The translations under genes and the position numbers were made by a program. A stretch of DNA of 64,000 nucleotides, from assembly GCF_013377995.1 (NCBI RefSeq), contig NZ_CP055305.1:1302001-1366000 (forward strand), read 5' to 3'. The notes beneath the pieces were generated by a model. That model saw nothing but the letters and a program-made list of their open reading frames with translations. It searched no databases and was not told the DNA's origin. This document shows positions 35,245-45,233 of this stretch, piece by piece. The DNA is from Mannheimia pernigra (GTDB taxonomy: Bacteria > Pseudomonadota > Gammaproteobacteria > Enterobacterales > Pasteurellaceae). Positions within the stretch are counted from its first letter, which is position 1. Every line of letters starts with the position of its first letter.

Positions 35245-36552
35245 ATGACAATTTTAGTGTTAGGAATCAATCATAAAACCGCCTCTGTGGGTTTAAGAGA
35301 GAAAGTCGCATTTGTGGATAGCAAACGTGAGCTCGCTCTCAAGCAAATTCAAGAAAGTGGATTAGCCGAAAGCGTTGTTATTCTTTCTACTTGTAACCGC
35401 ACCGAACTCTATTTCCATCAGCCCAATATTTCGCCTCACAAAGAGAGTGATGATAATATTAAATGGCGTGAACAGTGCTTAAAATGGTTTGCTCAAGTGC
35501 ATCAACTTGATGAAAAAGCACTAGGTGAATGCCTCTATTTCAAACAAAATTTAGATGCTGCTAACCACTTAATGAACGTGGCAAGTGGCTTGGATTCTCT
35601 TATTTTAGGTGAGCCCCAAATTTTAGGGCAAGTAAAACAAGCTTATCAATATAGCGAAGATTTTTACCAACAACATCACAAAACGATCTCTACCAAGTTA
35701 TCTCGCTTATTCCAACGCACATTTGCTACTGCAAAACGTGTTAGATCTGAAACGGAAATTGGTAGCCAAGCGGTTTCTGTTGCTTATGCAGCTTGTGGTT
35801 TAGCTCGCCAAATTTTTGATAATTTCGGGAAATTACGTTTTTTGCTTGTGGGGGCGGGTGAAACCATTGAATTAGTGGCTCGTTACTTAATTCAACACGG
35901 TGCAAAAAATATGATGGTGGCTAATCGTACCCATATTCGGGCAGAAATGTTAGCGGAAAAATTAAATTTCCCAATGCAAATTCTCTCTCTAAGTGCATTA
36001 CAACTAGGCTTAAATCAAGCCGATGTCGTGATTAGCTCAACGGGCAGTGCGGATACACTTATCACTAAAGAGATGGTTGAAATTGCTCAAAAACAACGTC
36101 AATTTGACCCACTGTTGCTTATTGATATTGCTGTGCCTCGTGATATTGATGAAAAAGTAGGGGAATTAGAGGGCGTTTATTCTTATAGCGTAGATGATTT
36201 ACAAAATATCATTCAACGCAATATGGCTCAACGTGAAGAGGCTGCAAAACAAGCGGCTGAAATCGTAAAAGAAGAGAGCAAAGCCTTCTTTGAATGGTTA
36301 AAACAGCAACAATCTAGCGATCTTATCAAACGCTATCGCCAAGATGCAGAATATATCCGACAAGAACTATTAGACAAAGCCTTGCAAGCTATCACACAAG
36401 GTCAAGATAGTGAAAAAGTGATCAGTGAATTAAGCTACAAACTCACTAATCAGCTGCTCCATATACCAACCCAAGCTTTACAAGCTATGGCGAAAAGTGG
36501 AAATTCAACGGGGTTGCAAAGTTTTTCTAAAGCATTACGTTTAGAAGAATAA
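35245..36552 (+). CDS. hemA: glutamyl-tRNA reductase
   Basis: 435 residues. It reduces glutamyl-tRNA to glutamate-1-semialdehyde, the first step of C5-pathway tetrapyrrole synthesis. Catalytic Cys50 is in STCNRTELY, GLDSLILGEPQILGQVKQAY is the conserved central motif, and LLVGAGETIEL binds NADPH. The C-terminal dimerisation helix is complete. ATG at 35245 is chosen over a GTG 9 nt upstream, because the protein family starts with M-x-I/L-LGINHKTA. Confidence 0.96.
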   Translation: MTILVLGINHKTASVGLREKVAFVDSKRELALKQIQESGLAESVVILSTCNRTELYFHQPNISPHKESDDNIKWREQCLKWFAQVHQLDEKALGECLYFKQNLDAANHLMNVASGLDSLILGEPQILGQVKQAYQYSEDFYQQHHKTISTKLSRLFQRTFATAKRVRSETEIGSQAVSVAYAACGLARQIFDNFGKLRFLLVGAGETIELVARYLIQHGAKNMMVANRTHIRAEMLAEKLNFPMQILSLSALQLGLNQADVVISSTGSADTLITKEMVEIAQKQRQFDPLLLIDIAVPRDIDEKVGELEGVYSYSVDDLQNIIQRNMAQREEAAKQAAEIVKEESKAFFEWLKQQQSSDLIKRYRQDAEYIRQELLDKALQAITQGQDSEKVISELSYKLTNQLLHIPTQALQAMAKSGNSTGLQSFSKALRLEE

Positions 36553-36741
36553 TGTTGAGCACGCTGTGTTCCTATGCTTTTGCAAAAAATTGAAAAAATT
36601 TGACCGCTTGCTGATCTACACGATGCTTCCTACGGCAATTTATCTCAGATCACGCTTCTAATTTTAACTTTCCTCAAATTTCCGCTATAATGCTACTGTT
36701 TTTGCAACTCCTTGCAAATGATTGAATTTAGAGGACAAAAA

Positions 36742-38265
36742 ATGACGCCTGTTGTTGCCTTAGTTGGTAGACCAAATGTGGGTAAATCCACCTTGTTTAA
36801 CCGCTTAACTCGCACTCGAGATGCCTTAGTGGCAGACTTTCCTGGCTTAACCCGTGACCGCAAATATGGACACGCCAATATTGCTGGTTATGATTTTATC
36901 GTAATCGATACTGGCGGTATTGATGGTACAGAAGAGGGCGTGGAGGAAAAAATGGCAGAACAATCGCTATTAGCGATTGAAGAAGCAGATGTTGTTCTTT
37001 TCTTAGTAGATGCTCGTGCGGGTTTATTACCTGCAGATATTGGTATTGCACAATACTTACGTCAACGTGAAAAAACTACGGTGGTAGTTGCAAATAAAAC
37101 AGATGGTATTGATGCCGACTCACACTGTGCAGAATTCTATCAACTTGGTTTAGGCGAAGTGGAACAAATTGCCGCAGCTCAAGGGCGTGGCGTGACACAG
37201 CTTATTGAGCAAGTGCTTGCGCCTCTTGGTGAACAGTTAAATGCAGAGCAAGCGGTCGATTCTGATGAAAATACTGCAAATAATGAAGAAGTAGATGAAT
37301 GGGATACTGATTTTGACTTCGACAATGAAGAAGATACCGCTTTATTAGATGAAGCATTGGAAGAAGATACTGAAGAAACGATTGAAGACAAAAATATCAA
37401 AATTGCGATTGTTGGACGCCCAAATGTAGGCAAATCAACGCTTACTAACCGCATTTTAGGTGAAGATCGTGTGGTTGTGTACGATATGCCTGGAACAACT
37501 CGTGATTCTATCTACATTCCGATGGAGCGTGATGGTCAGCAATATACCATTATCGACACGGCGGGGGTGCGTAAGCGTGGTAAAGTCAATTTAGCCGTTG
37601 AGAAATTCTCCGTAATTAAAACGCTACAAGCTATTCAAGATGCCAACGTGGTGCTTTTAACCATTGATGCTCGAGAAGGTGTTTCTGATCAGGATTTATC
37701 GCTGCTTGGCTTTATTTTAAATGCTGGTCGTTCGCTAGTTATTGTTGTCAATAAATGGGATGGTTTATCGCAAGATATTAAAGATCAGGTGAAATCAGAA
37801 CTTGATAGACGTTTAGATTTTATTGATTTTGCTCGTGTGCATTTTATCTCAGCACTACACGGCTCAGGTGTGGGCAATTTATTTGATTCGGTGAAAGAGG
37901 CCTATGCTTGTGCAACCCAAAAAACCTCAACCTCAATGCTGACCCGTATTTTGCGTATGGCAGCCGATGAACATCAACCTCCACTCGTAAATGGTCGCCG
38001 TGTTAAATTAAAATATGCCCACCCAGGTGGTTATAATCCGCCGATTATTGTTATTCACGGTAACCAAGTGGAAAAATTAGCTGATTCTTACAAGCGGTAT
38101 TTAAGTAACTATTTCCGTAAGAGTTTGAAAATTATCGGCTCTCCGATTCGGATTTTATTCCAAGAAGGCAATAATCCATTTGCAGGTAAGAAAAATAAAC
38201 TTACACCAAATCAATTACGAAAACGTAAGCGTTTGATGAAGTTTATTAAGAAAGCGAAGAAATAA
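36742..38265 (+). CDS. der: ribosome biogenesis GTPase Der
   Basis: 507 residues with two tandem GTPase domains and a C-terminal KH-like domain; it acts in 50S subunit assembly. Both P-loops read GRPNVGKST. DTGG and DTAG switch II motifs and the NKTD and NKWD specificity motifs are visible. A strongly acidic linker (about residues 170-220) joins the two G domains. ATG at 36742 with GAGGA upstream gives the canonical MTPVVALVGRPN start. Confidence 0.97.
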   Translation: MTPVVALVGRPNVGKSTLFNRLTRTRDALVADFPGLTRDRKYGHANIAGYDFIVIDTGGIDGTEEGVEEKMAEQSLLAIEEADVVLFLVDARAGLLPADIGIAQYLRQREKTTVVVANKTDGIDADSHCAEFYQLGLGEVEQIAAAQGRGVTQLIEQVLAPLGEQLNAEQAVDSDENTANNEEVDEWDTDFDFDNEEDTALLDEALEEDTEETIEDKNIKIAIVGRPNVGKSTLTNRILGEDRVVVYDMPGTTRDSIYIPMERDGQQYTIIDTAGVRKRGKVNLAVEKFSVIKTLQAIQDANVVLLTIDAREGVSDQDLSLLGFILNAGRSLVIVVNKWDGLSQDIKDQVKSELDRRLDFIDFARVHFISALHGSGVGNLFDSVKEAYACATQKTSTSMLTRILRMAADEHQPPLVNGRRVKLKYAHPGGYNPPIIVIHGNQVEKLADSYKRYLSNYFRKSLKIIGSPIRILFQEGNNPFAGKKNKLTPNQLRKRKRLMKFIKKAKK

Positions 38266-38270
38266 TCTTA

Positions 38271-38431
38271 CTCTCTCCCCTTGTGGGAGAGAGACCGAAA
38301 AACGCCTCGTTCAGAGGTGTTTTTCAGAGAGAGGGAAAATAACGAAGATTTTCTAAAAACAAACAGCCCCCTCTCCCTGATTTTTCTTCTGAACGAAGAA
38401 AAATCTGTCCCTCTCCCACTAGGGGAGAGGG
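38271..38431. repeat. pair of inverted REP-like elements between der and hldE
   Basis: Two copies of a roughly 62-bp unit face each other: 38271-38335 and, inverted, 38368-38431. Each has an outer hairpin CTCTCCCCTNGTGGGAGAG, an inner hairpin of an A/T-rich stem with CGTTCAGA at its tip, and a closing GAGAGGG. The outer hairpin alone recurs at 60014. The whole region can fold into a cruciform and may also end der transcription. Confidence 0.8.
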
Positions 38432-38456
38432 CTATAGATATAAAAAGGTTCAATAT

Positions 38457-39884
38457 ATGATGATGCAATACTCTCCCAAATTTAATAACGCTAAAGTATT
38501 GGTGCTAGGTGATGTTATGTTAGATCGCTACTGGTTCGGTGCAACCAATCGTATTTCACCAGAAGCCCCTGTGCCTGTAGTGAAGGTGCAAGATATTGAA
38601 GAGCGTGCAGGCGGTGCAGCAAACGTGGCTATGAATATTGCCAGCCTTGGCGTACCCGTTACGCTTCATGGTTTAATTGGTCAAGACGATGCAGGATGTG
38701 CATTAGATAGGCTGCTCAATTCACATAATATCCAAAACCATTGTGTAGCAATTAATTCACACCCTACCATCACTAAATTGCGGATTTTATCTCGTCATCA
38801 GCAATTATTACGCTTGGATTTTGAAGAAGACTTTCAAAATGTCGATTCAACCGCGCTACTTGCAAAACTTTCACAAGAAATCACCGCTTGTGGTGCATTG
38901 ATTTTATCGGATTATGGTAAAGGTACACTTAAATCAATACAACAGATGATCCAAATTGCTCGCAAAGCGAATGTGCCCGTTTTAATTGATCCGAAAGGTA
39001 CCGATTTTGAACGCTATCGTGGCGCCACGTTACTTACCCCTAATATGTCTGAATTTGAAGCGGTTGTTGGGTATTGCAAAGATGACGATGAAATCGTCAC
39101 GAAAGGCTTAAAAATGATTGATGATTTTGAGCTTTCTGCATTACTCGTTACTCGTTCAGAGAAAGGAATGACGTTACTTCGTCCAAACCAAGAACCTTAT
39201 CACTTACCCACTCAAGCAAAAGAGGTTTATGATGTCACTGGTGCGGGTGATACCGTAATCAGCGTATTAGCGACTGCAATTGCAGACGGTCGTCCTTATG
39301 AAGAAGCTTGTTATTTAGCTAATGCTGCTGCAGGTGTTGTGGTCGGTAAATTAGGCACATCAACAGTAAGCCCTGTTGAATTAGAAAATGCGATTCATCA
39401 ACGTGCAACAACAGGTTTTGGAATTGTTTCTGAAATAGAGTTAAAAGCAATTATTGATGAGGCGAAAAAACGTGGAGAAAAAATTGTGATGACGAATGGT
39501 TGTTTTGATATTCTGCATCCAGGACACGTTTCTTATTTAGAAAATGCGCGCAAATTAGGCGATCGCTTAATTGTAGCGGTAAATACGAATAATTCAGTGA
39601 AACGCTTAAAAGGTGAGTCTCGCCCAATTAATGATTTAGCGGCACGAATGGCCGTGCTTGCAGGTTTAGCCTCCGTTGATTGGGTAGTGCCTTTTGATGA
39701 GGATACGCCACAACGTTTAATTGCTGAAATGCTACCTGATTTATTAGTAAAAGGGGGAGATTATAAACCTGAAGATATTGCAGGTAGCCAAGAGGTGTGG
39801 GCAAACGGTGGCGATGTAAGAGTACTTAACTTTGAAAATGGTTGCTCTACCACGAATGTAATTAAAAAAATTCAATCGCTATAG
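38457..39884 (+). CDS. hldE: bifunctional heptose 7-phosphate kinase / heptose 1-phosphate adenylyltransferase
   Basis: 475 residues, a fusion that does two steps of ADP-heptose synthesis for the lipopolysaccharide core. The N-terminal ribokinase-like domain (1 to about 320) has GGAANVAMNIASLG and the catalytic DVTGAGDTV. The C-terminal nucleotidyltransferase domain has TNGCFDILHPGHVSYL. gmhB, the phosphatase that acts between the two activities, lies 3 kb downstream in this window. pyrR follows after 7 bp. Confidence 0.97.
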   Translation: MMMQYSPKFNNAKVLVLGDVMLDRYWFGATNRISPEAPVPVVKVQDIEERAGGAANVAMNIASLGVPVTLHGLIGQDDAGCALDRLLNSHNIQNHCVAINSHPTITKLRILSRHQQLLRLDFEEDFQNVDSTALLAKLSQEITACGALILSDYGKGTLKSIQQMIQIARKANVPVLIDPKGTDFERYRGATLLTPNMSEFEAVVGYCKDDDEIVTKGLKMIDDFELSALLVTRSEKGMTLLRPNQEPYHLPTQAKEVYDVTGAGDTVISVLATAIADGRPYEEACYLANAAAGVVVGKLGTSTVSPVELENAIHQRATTGFGIVSEIELKAIIDEAKKRGEKIVMTNGCFDILHPGHVSYLENARKLGDRLIVAVNTNNSVKRLKGESRPINDLAARMAVLAGLASVDWVVPFDEDTPQRLIAEMLPDLLVKGGDYKPEDIAGSQEVWANGGDVRVLNFENGCSTTNVIKKIQSL

Positions 39885-39891
39885 TTTAGTT

Positions 39892-40434
39892 ATGAAAAAA
39901 ATCATTATTGATACAGAGCAGTTTCAGCGAATTATTTCTCGGATTTCCCATCAAATTATTGAAAAGCATGGGGATTTACAAGATGTCGTTATCGTGGGTA
40001 TTAAACGTCGTGGCGCTGAAATTGCTGAACTCATTCAAAAACGTATCAAAGAATTATCTCAAATTCAATTACCCAATATGGCGTTAGATATTACTTTCTA
40101 TCGTGATGATTTGGATTTAATCTATCAAGATCCTGTATTTACTGGTGCGGAAAATCAGCTTAATCTCAACGGTAAAAAAGTGATTTTAGTGGACGATGTT
40201 TTGTTTACTGGAAGAACTATTCGTGCTGCGTTAGATGCCTTACTTGATTTTGGTCGAGCCGATAGAATTGAATTAGTTATTTTAGTTGATCGTGGTCACC
40301 GAGAGCTGCCAATTCGGGCTGATTATGTCGGAAAAAATATCCCCACTGCGAAAAATGAGCAAATTCAGGTATATACCTCCTATTATGATGGCATCAATCA
40401 AGTTGTCTTAGTTCCTGTAGCACATAAAGAGTAA
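39892..40434 (+). CDS. pyrR: PyrR-type uracil phosphoribosyltransferase/regulator
   Basis: 180 residues. The PRPP loop is VILVDDVLFTGRTIRAALDA, followed by the PyrR signature VDRGHRELPIRADYVGKNIPT. In Gram-positives PyrR binds pyr mRNA and attenuates it; in Gram-negatives the role is less clear and UPRT activity may dominate. No pyr operon or pyr leader is visible here, and it sits directly after hldE, so its regulatory role in this organism is uncertain. Confidence 0.9.
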   Translation: MKKIIIDTEQFQRIISRISHQIIEKHGDLQDVVIVGIKRRGAEIAELIQKRIKELSQIQLPNMALDITFYRDDLDLIYQDPVFTGAENQLNLNGKKVILVDDVLFTGRTIRAALDALLDFGRADRIELVILVDRGHRELPIRADYVGKNIPTAKNEQIQVYTSYYDGINQVVLVPVAHKE

Positions 40435-40523
40435 TAAAAAGTACTTAATTTAAGTGAACCTTTTCGATAAACTAATCTCTAAGAAAAGAATAACTTATTT
40501 ATCTCCATTAGGATTTTTATAAA

Positions 40524-41468
40524 ATGAAATTAGTAAAATCATTATTTGCTGTTGCTATTGCAACAATCACACTTACCCAAACAGCTCAGGCGTTTGAAGA
40601 GCGAGTGGTTGCATTAGTGAATGATACCCCTATTATGCAGAGCCAAATTCGAACTATGCTGGGTAAGAAAACCGTAACAAAGGCCTCTCAACGTATGGCG
40701 ATTGATCAATTAATTGACGATATTTTAGTACAACAAGCAATGAGAGAAGCTAACGTAACCATTAGCCCTCAGGCAGTGCATCAAGCGGTTGAAAATGTGG
40801 CTATTCAAAACGGTATTACTTATGGTCAATTATTAGATACATTAGATTATCAAGGGATTACGCTAGAAGAGTTTAAACATAACATTGCTCAACAAATGGC
40901 TATGGAACAAGTTCGTCATATTAGCATTGGTAAATCTATTCAAGTTTCACCGCAACAAGTTCAAACTCTTGCGAAAGAGTTAATGGCAAAAGATAAATCT
41001 GCAGGTAAATTAAAAACAGTCATGGGTAAAGAGCATCGTATTAGCCATATTTTGCTAAAAACTAACCCAATTTTAAACGATAGACAAGCAAAAGCGAAAT
41101 TAAACAGTTTAATTGCAGATATCAATTCAGGCAAAACGACCTTTGAAGAAGCCGCTAAAGTACATTCTGTTGATTATGCTTCAGGTGCAGATGGTGGCGA
41201 TTTAGGTTTTAACCCCTTAGGCATTTATGCCCCTGAATTTGCAGACGTAGCATCTAAAAGTAAAAAAAATCAAATCTCTGCCCCATTTAAATCGCAATTT
41301 GGCTGGCATATTCTAAAAGTAACGGATGTTAGTAATAGTGATAGAACTGAAGATGCTTATCATCAAAGAGCCTATCAGCAGCTTGTTAATAAACAAGCAG
41401 AAGAAGCCTCAAAAGATTGGATTAAAACATTAAGAAAAGCTGCAAATATTCAGTATATTGGTCAGTAA
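40524..41468 (+). CDS. surA: periplasmic chaperone/peptidyl-prolyl isomerase SurA
   Basis: 314 residues with a signal peptide cleaved after AQA (about residue 23). The N-terminal chaperone domain (ERVVALVNDTPIMQSQI) is followed by one parvulin PPIase domain (HRISHILLKTNP, GGDLGFNPLG, FGWHILKV). Enterobacterial SurA has two such domains; the single-domain form is the Pasteurellaceae type. It helps outer-membrane proteins reach the Bam complex. It lies upstream of rsmA, as in E. coli, but a terminator separates them. Confidence 0.93.
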   Translation: MKLVKSLFAVAIATITLTQTAQAFEERVVALVNDTPIMQSQIRTMLGKKTVTKASQRMAIDQLIDDILVQQAMREANVTISPQAVHQAVENVAIQNGITYGQLLDTLDYQGITLEEFKHNIAQQMAMEQVRHISIGKSIQVSPQQVQTLAKELMAKDKSAGKLKTVMGKEHRISHILLKTNPILNDRQAKAKLNSLIADINSGKTTFEEAAKVHSVDYASGADGGDLGFNPLGIYAPEFADVASKSKKNQISAPFKSQFGWHILKVTDVSNSDRTEDAYHQRAYQQLVNKQAEEASKDWIKTLRKAANIQYIGQ

Positions 41469-41481
41469 TTAAACAAATTAT

Positions 41482-41510
41482 AAGAACCTCGCCTAGCGGG
41501 GTTCTTTTGT
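41482..41510 (+). terminator. terminator between surA and rsmA
   Basis: AAGAACCTCGC / GCGGGGTTCTT with one mismatch, loop CTA, then TTTT. Confidence 0.85.
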
Positions 41511-41526
41511 TATTTAAAGGATAATA

Positions 41527-42393
41527 ATGAGTTCACAAAATTCAAAAAAACATTTAGGTCATACTGCTCGTAAACGCTTTGGACAGAACTTTTTACACGA
41601 TATGAATGTTATTCATGGTATTGTTTCCGCGATTAACCCAAAAAATGATCAATTTTTACTGGAAATTGGCCCTGGTTTGGGGGCATTAACGGAGCCTGTT
41701 GCAGAATTAGTTGATAAACTGGTCGTGGTAGAAATTGACCGTGATTTGGCAGAACGCTTACGCCATCACCCATTCTTAAACCAAAAATTAACGATTATCG
41801 AACAAGATGCGCTACGTTTTAATTTCCGAGAATATTTTGAGAGTCAAAATTTAGAGGAAGATTCCGTTCGCGTATTTGGTAATTTACCTTATAACATCTC
41901 CACCCCATTAATTTTCCACTTATTGACGTTCCACGATCTCATTCAAGATATGCACTTTATGTTGCAAAAAGAAGTCGTCAAACGTTTATGTGCTGCACCA
42001 AACAGCAAAGCCTATGGCAGATTAACTATTATGGCACAATATTATTGCCAAGTAATTCCTGTGCTTGAAGTACCGCCAACCGCATTTAAACCTGCTCCAA
42101 AAGTGGATTCAGCAGTAGTGCGTCTAGTACCTTACAATAAACTACCGCACCCGGCGAAAGATGTTTATTGGTTAAACCGTGTAACTACACAGGCCTTTAA
42201 CCAACGTCGTAAAACATTACGTAATGCACTTTCTAGTCTGTTTACTGCTGAACAGCTTGAAGCATTAGGTATCAATTTAACTGCACGTGCTGAAAATCTA
42301 ACGATTGCAGATTATGTTCGTTTAGCTAACTGGCTATATGAAAACCCGCCATCAATAGACAAAACAGAAGAGCTTATTGACGAAGATATTTAA
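41527..42393 (+). CDS. rsmA: 16S rRNA dimethyladenosine transferase
   Basis: 288 residues (KsgA). It dimethylates A1518 and A1519 of 16S rRNA in late 30S assembly. RKRFGQNFLHD and the SAM-binding LEIGPGLGALTEP are at the N-terminus, and the catalytic GNLPYNIST motif is present. The C-terminal about 15 residues are acidic and not conserved. Confidence 0.97.
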   Translation: MSSQNSKKHLGHTARKRFGQNFLHDMNVIHGIVSAINPKNDQFLLEIGPGLGALTEPVAELVDKLVVVEIDRDLAERLRHHPFLNQKLTIIEQDALRFNFREYFESQNLEEDSVRVFGNLPYNISTPLIFHLLTFHDLIQDMHFMLQKEVVKRLCAAPNSKAYGRLTIMAQYYCQVIPVLEVPPTAFKPAPKVDSAVVRLVPYNKLPHPAKDVYWLNRVTTQAFNQRRKTLRNALSSLFTAEQLEALGINLTARAENLTIADYVRLANWLYENPPSIDKTEELIDEDI

Positions 42394-42551
42394 AAATAGA
42401 AAAGTAGTTGGAGGGTAAATCCAACACGCATTAAACTTGATTTAAAAAGGATTGAGCCCAGTACAATACTGATCTCAATATTTAAGTTAATAAACTGCCC
42501 AACTTTTGGGGACAGATCAACAAGCGGTTATTTTTTATGGAAAAATTACAA

Positions 42552-43022
42552 ATGAATATCTTAAAAGCAGGCGAGAAAGCCCCTCAATTTACTCTTCAAA
42601 ATCAGGCTGGTGAAGCTGTTTCTCTTTCCCAATTTACGGGTCAAAACGTATTAGTCTATTTTTACCCTAAAGCCCTCACACCAGGCTGTACCACGCAGGC
42701 TTGTGGGCTGCGTGATAGTAAATCAGAGCTTGAGGCACTTAATGTAATTGTGCTTGGTATTAGTCCTGATTTACCCCAAAAATTAGCTCAATTTGCTGAG
42801 AAAAAAGCACTAAATTTTACGCTTTTATCAGACCCTGATCATAAGGTAGCAGAAGCCTTTGGTGTGTGGGGCGAAAAGAAATTTTTAGGCAAAACTTATG
42901 AGGGTATTCATCGCATTAGCTTTTTAGTAAATGAGCAGGGTGTGATTGACCACGTTTTCGATAAATTCAAAACAAGCGAGCATCATCAAATGGTTGTAGA
43001 TGTTATTAAAGGATCAAATTGA
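42552..43022 (+). CDS. bcp: thiol peroxidase Bcp (peroxiredoxin Q)
   Basis: 156 residues. The peroxidatic Cys lies in LTPGCTTQAC, with the likely resolving Cys 5 residues later, the BCP/PrxQ pattern. It reduces peroxides with thioredoxin. ATG at 42552 gives the family N-terminus MNILKAGEKAPQF; an ATG at 42537, immediately after an uptake signal, is an alternative that adds 5 residues. The stop TGA overlaps the ATG of gmhB. Confidence 0.93.
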   Translation: MNILKAGEKAPQFTLQNQAGEAVSLSQFTGQNVLVYFYPKALTPGCTTQACGLRDSKSELEALNVIVLGISPDLPQKLAQFAEKKALNFTLLSDPDHKVAEAFGVWGEKKFLGKTYEGIHRISFLVNEQGVIDHVFDKFKTSEHHQMVVDVIKGSN

Positions 43023-43570
43023 TGGCTAAGAAAGCGATTTTCCTAGATCGTGATGGCACAATTAATATTGATCACGGTTATGTGCATAAAATTGATGATT
43101 TCCAGTTTATTGAAGGCGTTGGAAAAGCGTTAAAACAGTTTCAAGACAAAGGCTATTTGCTTGTGTTAGTCACTAATCAATCGGGCATTGCACGTGGTTA
43201 TTTTAGCGAAGATCAATTTATGCAACTGACTGAATGGATGGACTGGTCATTAGACGAAGACTATGGCGTTGTGCTAGATGGAATCTACTACTGCCCACAT
43301 CATCTAGAGGGTAAAGGTGAATACTGTGAAGATTGCAATTGCCGTAAGCCGAAATCAGGAATGTTTGAGCAAGCGATAAAAGATCTCCATATTGATCCGT
43401 TTCAATCGTATATGGTAGGCGATAAATTAGAAGACTTGCTCGCAGCAGAAAATGCTGGTGTGAAAACCAAGGTATTAGTGCGAACAGGTAAAGAGGTAAC
43501 GCCAGAAGGTGAGGCAAAAGCCGATTTAGTGCTGGATAGCCTTGTTGATTTGGTTAGATATATTAAATAA
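43022..43570 (+). CDS. gmhB: D-glycero-beta-D-manno-heptose 1,7-bisphosphate 7-phosphatase
   Basis: 182 residues, HAD superfamily. The nucleophile motif is FLDRDGTIN, and the zinc-loop YYCPHH...CEDCNCRKPKSGM is typical of GmhB. It removes the 7-phosphate between the two HldE steps in ADP-heptose synthesis. ATG at 43022 overlaps the bcp stop (TGATG), so it is translationally coupled; the in-frame TTG just upstream is rejected. Confidence 0.95.
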   Translation: MAKKAIFLDRDGTINIDHGYVHKIDDFQFIEGVGKALKQFQDKGYLLVLVTNQSGIARGYFSEDQFMQLTEWMDWSLDEDYGVVLDGIYYCPHHLEGKGEYCEDCNCRKPKSGMFEQAIKDLHIDPFQSYMVGDKLEDLLAAENAGVKTKVLVRTGKEVTPEGEAKADLVLDSLVDLVRYIK

Positions 43571-43571
43571 A

Positions 43572-43606
43572 GAAAGCAGGCATTTGATTGCCTGCTTTCA
43601 TTTTTT
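43572..43606. terminator. terminator between gmhB and eptA
   Basis: GAAAGCAGGCA / TGCCTGCTTTC (43572-43582, 43589-43599), then ATTTTTT. It separates convergent genes. Confidence 0.88.
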
Positions 43607-45233
43607 ATTTTCGGCATTGAGCCAAAATGTCTAATTCCGTTTTATAACTGTTTAAAGTGCTGAAATCCATATCGTTAATACTGAACATAGTATGGAAGAG
43701 ATTATCATGCGAATAAGCATTATTTTTCGCATTATTTCTAACACAATTTAAATCAAAGGGTTTATTTTGAATCCACATGTTAGAAAACCACATAATCATC
43801 GGGATATGGGTTTGATATTCAGGAGCAATTGCATAAGGAGCACCGTGTAAATATAAGCCGTTCTCACCTAATGATTCGCCGTGATCGGAGACATAATATA
43901 ATGCACTTTTCCACTTATCATTCTGTTCTAATTTGGTAATGATTTTATCGAGAAATTGGTCAAGATAAATTATACCATTATCATAAGTATTAACTAATTC
44001 TTGATTAGAGCAGTGGTTGATTTCATTAGTATCACAAGTGGGTGTAAATATTTTTTCTGAATTTGTATATCGCTCATAATAAGTAGGCCCATGGTTTCCC
44101 ATTGTATGTACAATAATCATAAAATCTTTTGCGGTGTCATTAGCTAATGCTTTATCAATTTCGGGTAATAAAATATTATCTAAGCACTCTCCATCACGAC
44201 AATATTCTGGCAGATTAAAATTTAATACATCAGTGCTTGGTATATTCTTACACACACCTTTGCAATCACTATTATTATTTAACCAGTGAATATCAATATT
44301 TGAGCGTTGTAATATATCGAGTAAATTATCCTGTTTGTAAGATAAATTGACATTAAAATCGTCTTTACTCAAGGAGGAAAACATACAAGGCACGGAGACT
44401 GCAGTTGCAGTACCACAGCTAGTTACATTCGGGAAATTAATAATCTGATCGCCTCGTGCTGCTAATTTGGGTGTTGTTTGGCGATAATAGCCGTTGAGTC
44501 CCCAATTTTGAGCTCTTGTTGTTTCACCAATCACAATAATAGTTACGTTTCGGTAACTATCAGACTTAGCTTGTTTTGCATTTATATCAATTTGCTGATA
44601 TGGCGTGTTATCTCGATAATAATGACGAATTCCTTTAATGCCAGAGACTATAAAGTTACTCGGAGTAATTAAATGTGCCAGGTTTTTATGATTTCTGAAA
44701 AAAGAAGCATAGTCTTGATAATGAAATTTTGCTATACCTAAGATTACGCCTGCTGATAATAAAATGGATACTATTCGGATCAATAACTCTTTCCACCAAC
44801 GTTTATAAACAATTTTGGTGTTTAAATAGAGTAATGTAGGTAAAATACCGAGAAAAAATAACCACAAAACATATGAATTAGTAAACATTCTTGAGCTTTC
44901 GGCAATATTCGTTTGTAGCACATTATTTAACATATCTACATCAAAATAGATGTTAAAAAAGAGCGAGTTATAGCTAATTGCGGCACTCACTAAAATGAGT
45001 AATGGAATAATGATTTTATGTAAAACAGGAATAGCAAGAATATTAAGAATAATATTTAAAGCAAAAAAATAGACTATTGGCACACTATATAAAAAATAGT
45101 CTGCACTAGTGCCATTAAATGGCTGAATTTTTAATATTTGCTGAAAAAAGCCGAGATTTAACGCGACAGTAAAATAGAGCGAAACAATAAAAATAAGCGT
45201 TGTTGAACTTAATTTAAAAGAAAAAAATTTCAT
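43605..45233 (-). CDS. eptA: lipid A phosphoethanolamine transferase
   Basis: 542 residues. Five N-terminal membrane helices (LIFIVSLYFTVALNLGFF and others) are followed by a periplasmic sulfatase-fold domain with the Thr nucleophile in VIGETTRAQNWGLNGY, HTMGNHGPTYYERY and VSDHGESLGENGLYLHG, and paired Cys. It adds phosphoethanolamine to lipid A, lowering negative charge and polymyxin binding. MKFF at 45233 is chosen because the membrane helix follows at the usual distance; an extension to 45275 is possible. Which lipid A or core position is modified cannot be read. Confidence 0.9.
   Translation of the reverse strand: MKFFSFKLSSTTLIFIVSLYFTVALNLGFFQQILKIQPFNGTSADYFLYSVPIVYFFALNIILNILAIPVLHKIIIPLLILVSAAISYNSLFFNIYFDVDMLNNVLQTNIAESSRMFTNSYVLWLFFLGILPTLLYLNTKIVYKRWWKELLIRIVSILLSAGVILGIAKFHYQDYASFFRNHKNLAHLITPSNFIVSGIKGIRHYYRDNTPYQQIDINAKQAKSDSYRNVTIIVIGETTRAQNWGLNGYYRQTTPKLAARGDQIINFPNVTSCGTATAVSVPCMFSSLSKDDFNVNLSYKQDNLLDILQRSNIDIHWLNNNSDCKGVCKNIPSTDVLNFNLPEYCRDGECLDNILLPEIDKALANDTAKDFMIIVHTMGNHGPTYYERYTNSEKIFTPTCDTNEINHCSNQELVNTYDNGIIYLDQFLDKIITKLEQNDKWKSALYYVSDHGESLGENGLYLHGAPYAIAPEYQTHIPMIMWFSNMWIQNKPFDLNCVRNNAKNNAYSHDNLFHTMFSINDMDFSTLNSYKTELDILAQCRK

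Noticed and set aside
37179..37454. Ser-rich minus-strand frame inside der
   Set aside because: It is the complement of the acidic linker and P-loop of Der. Its composition is explained by that gene.
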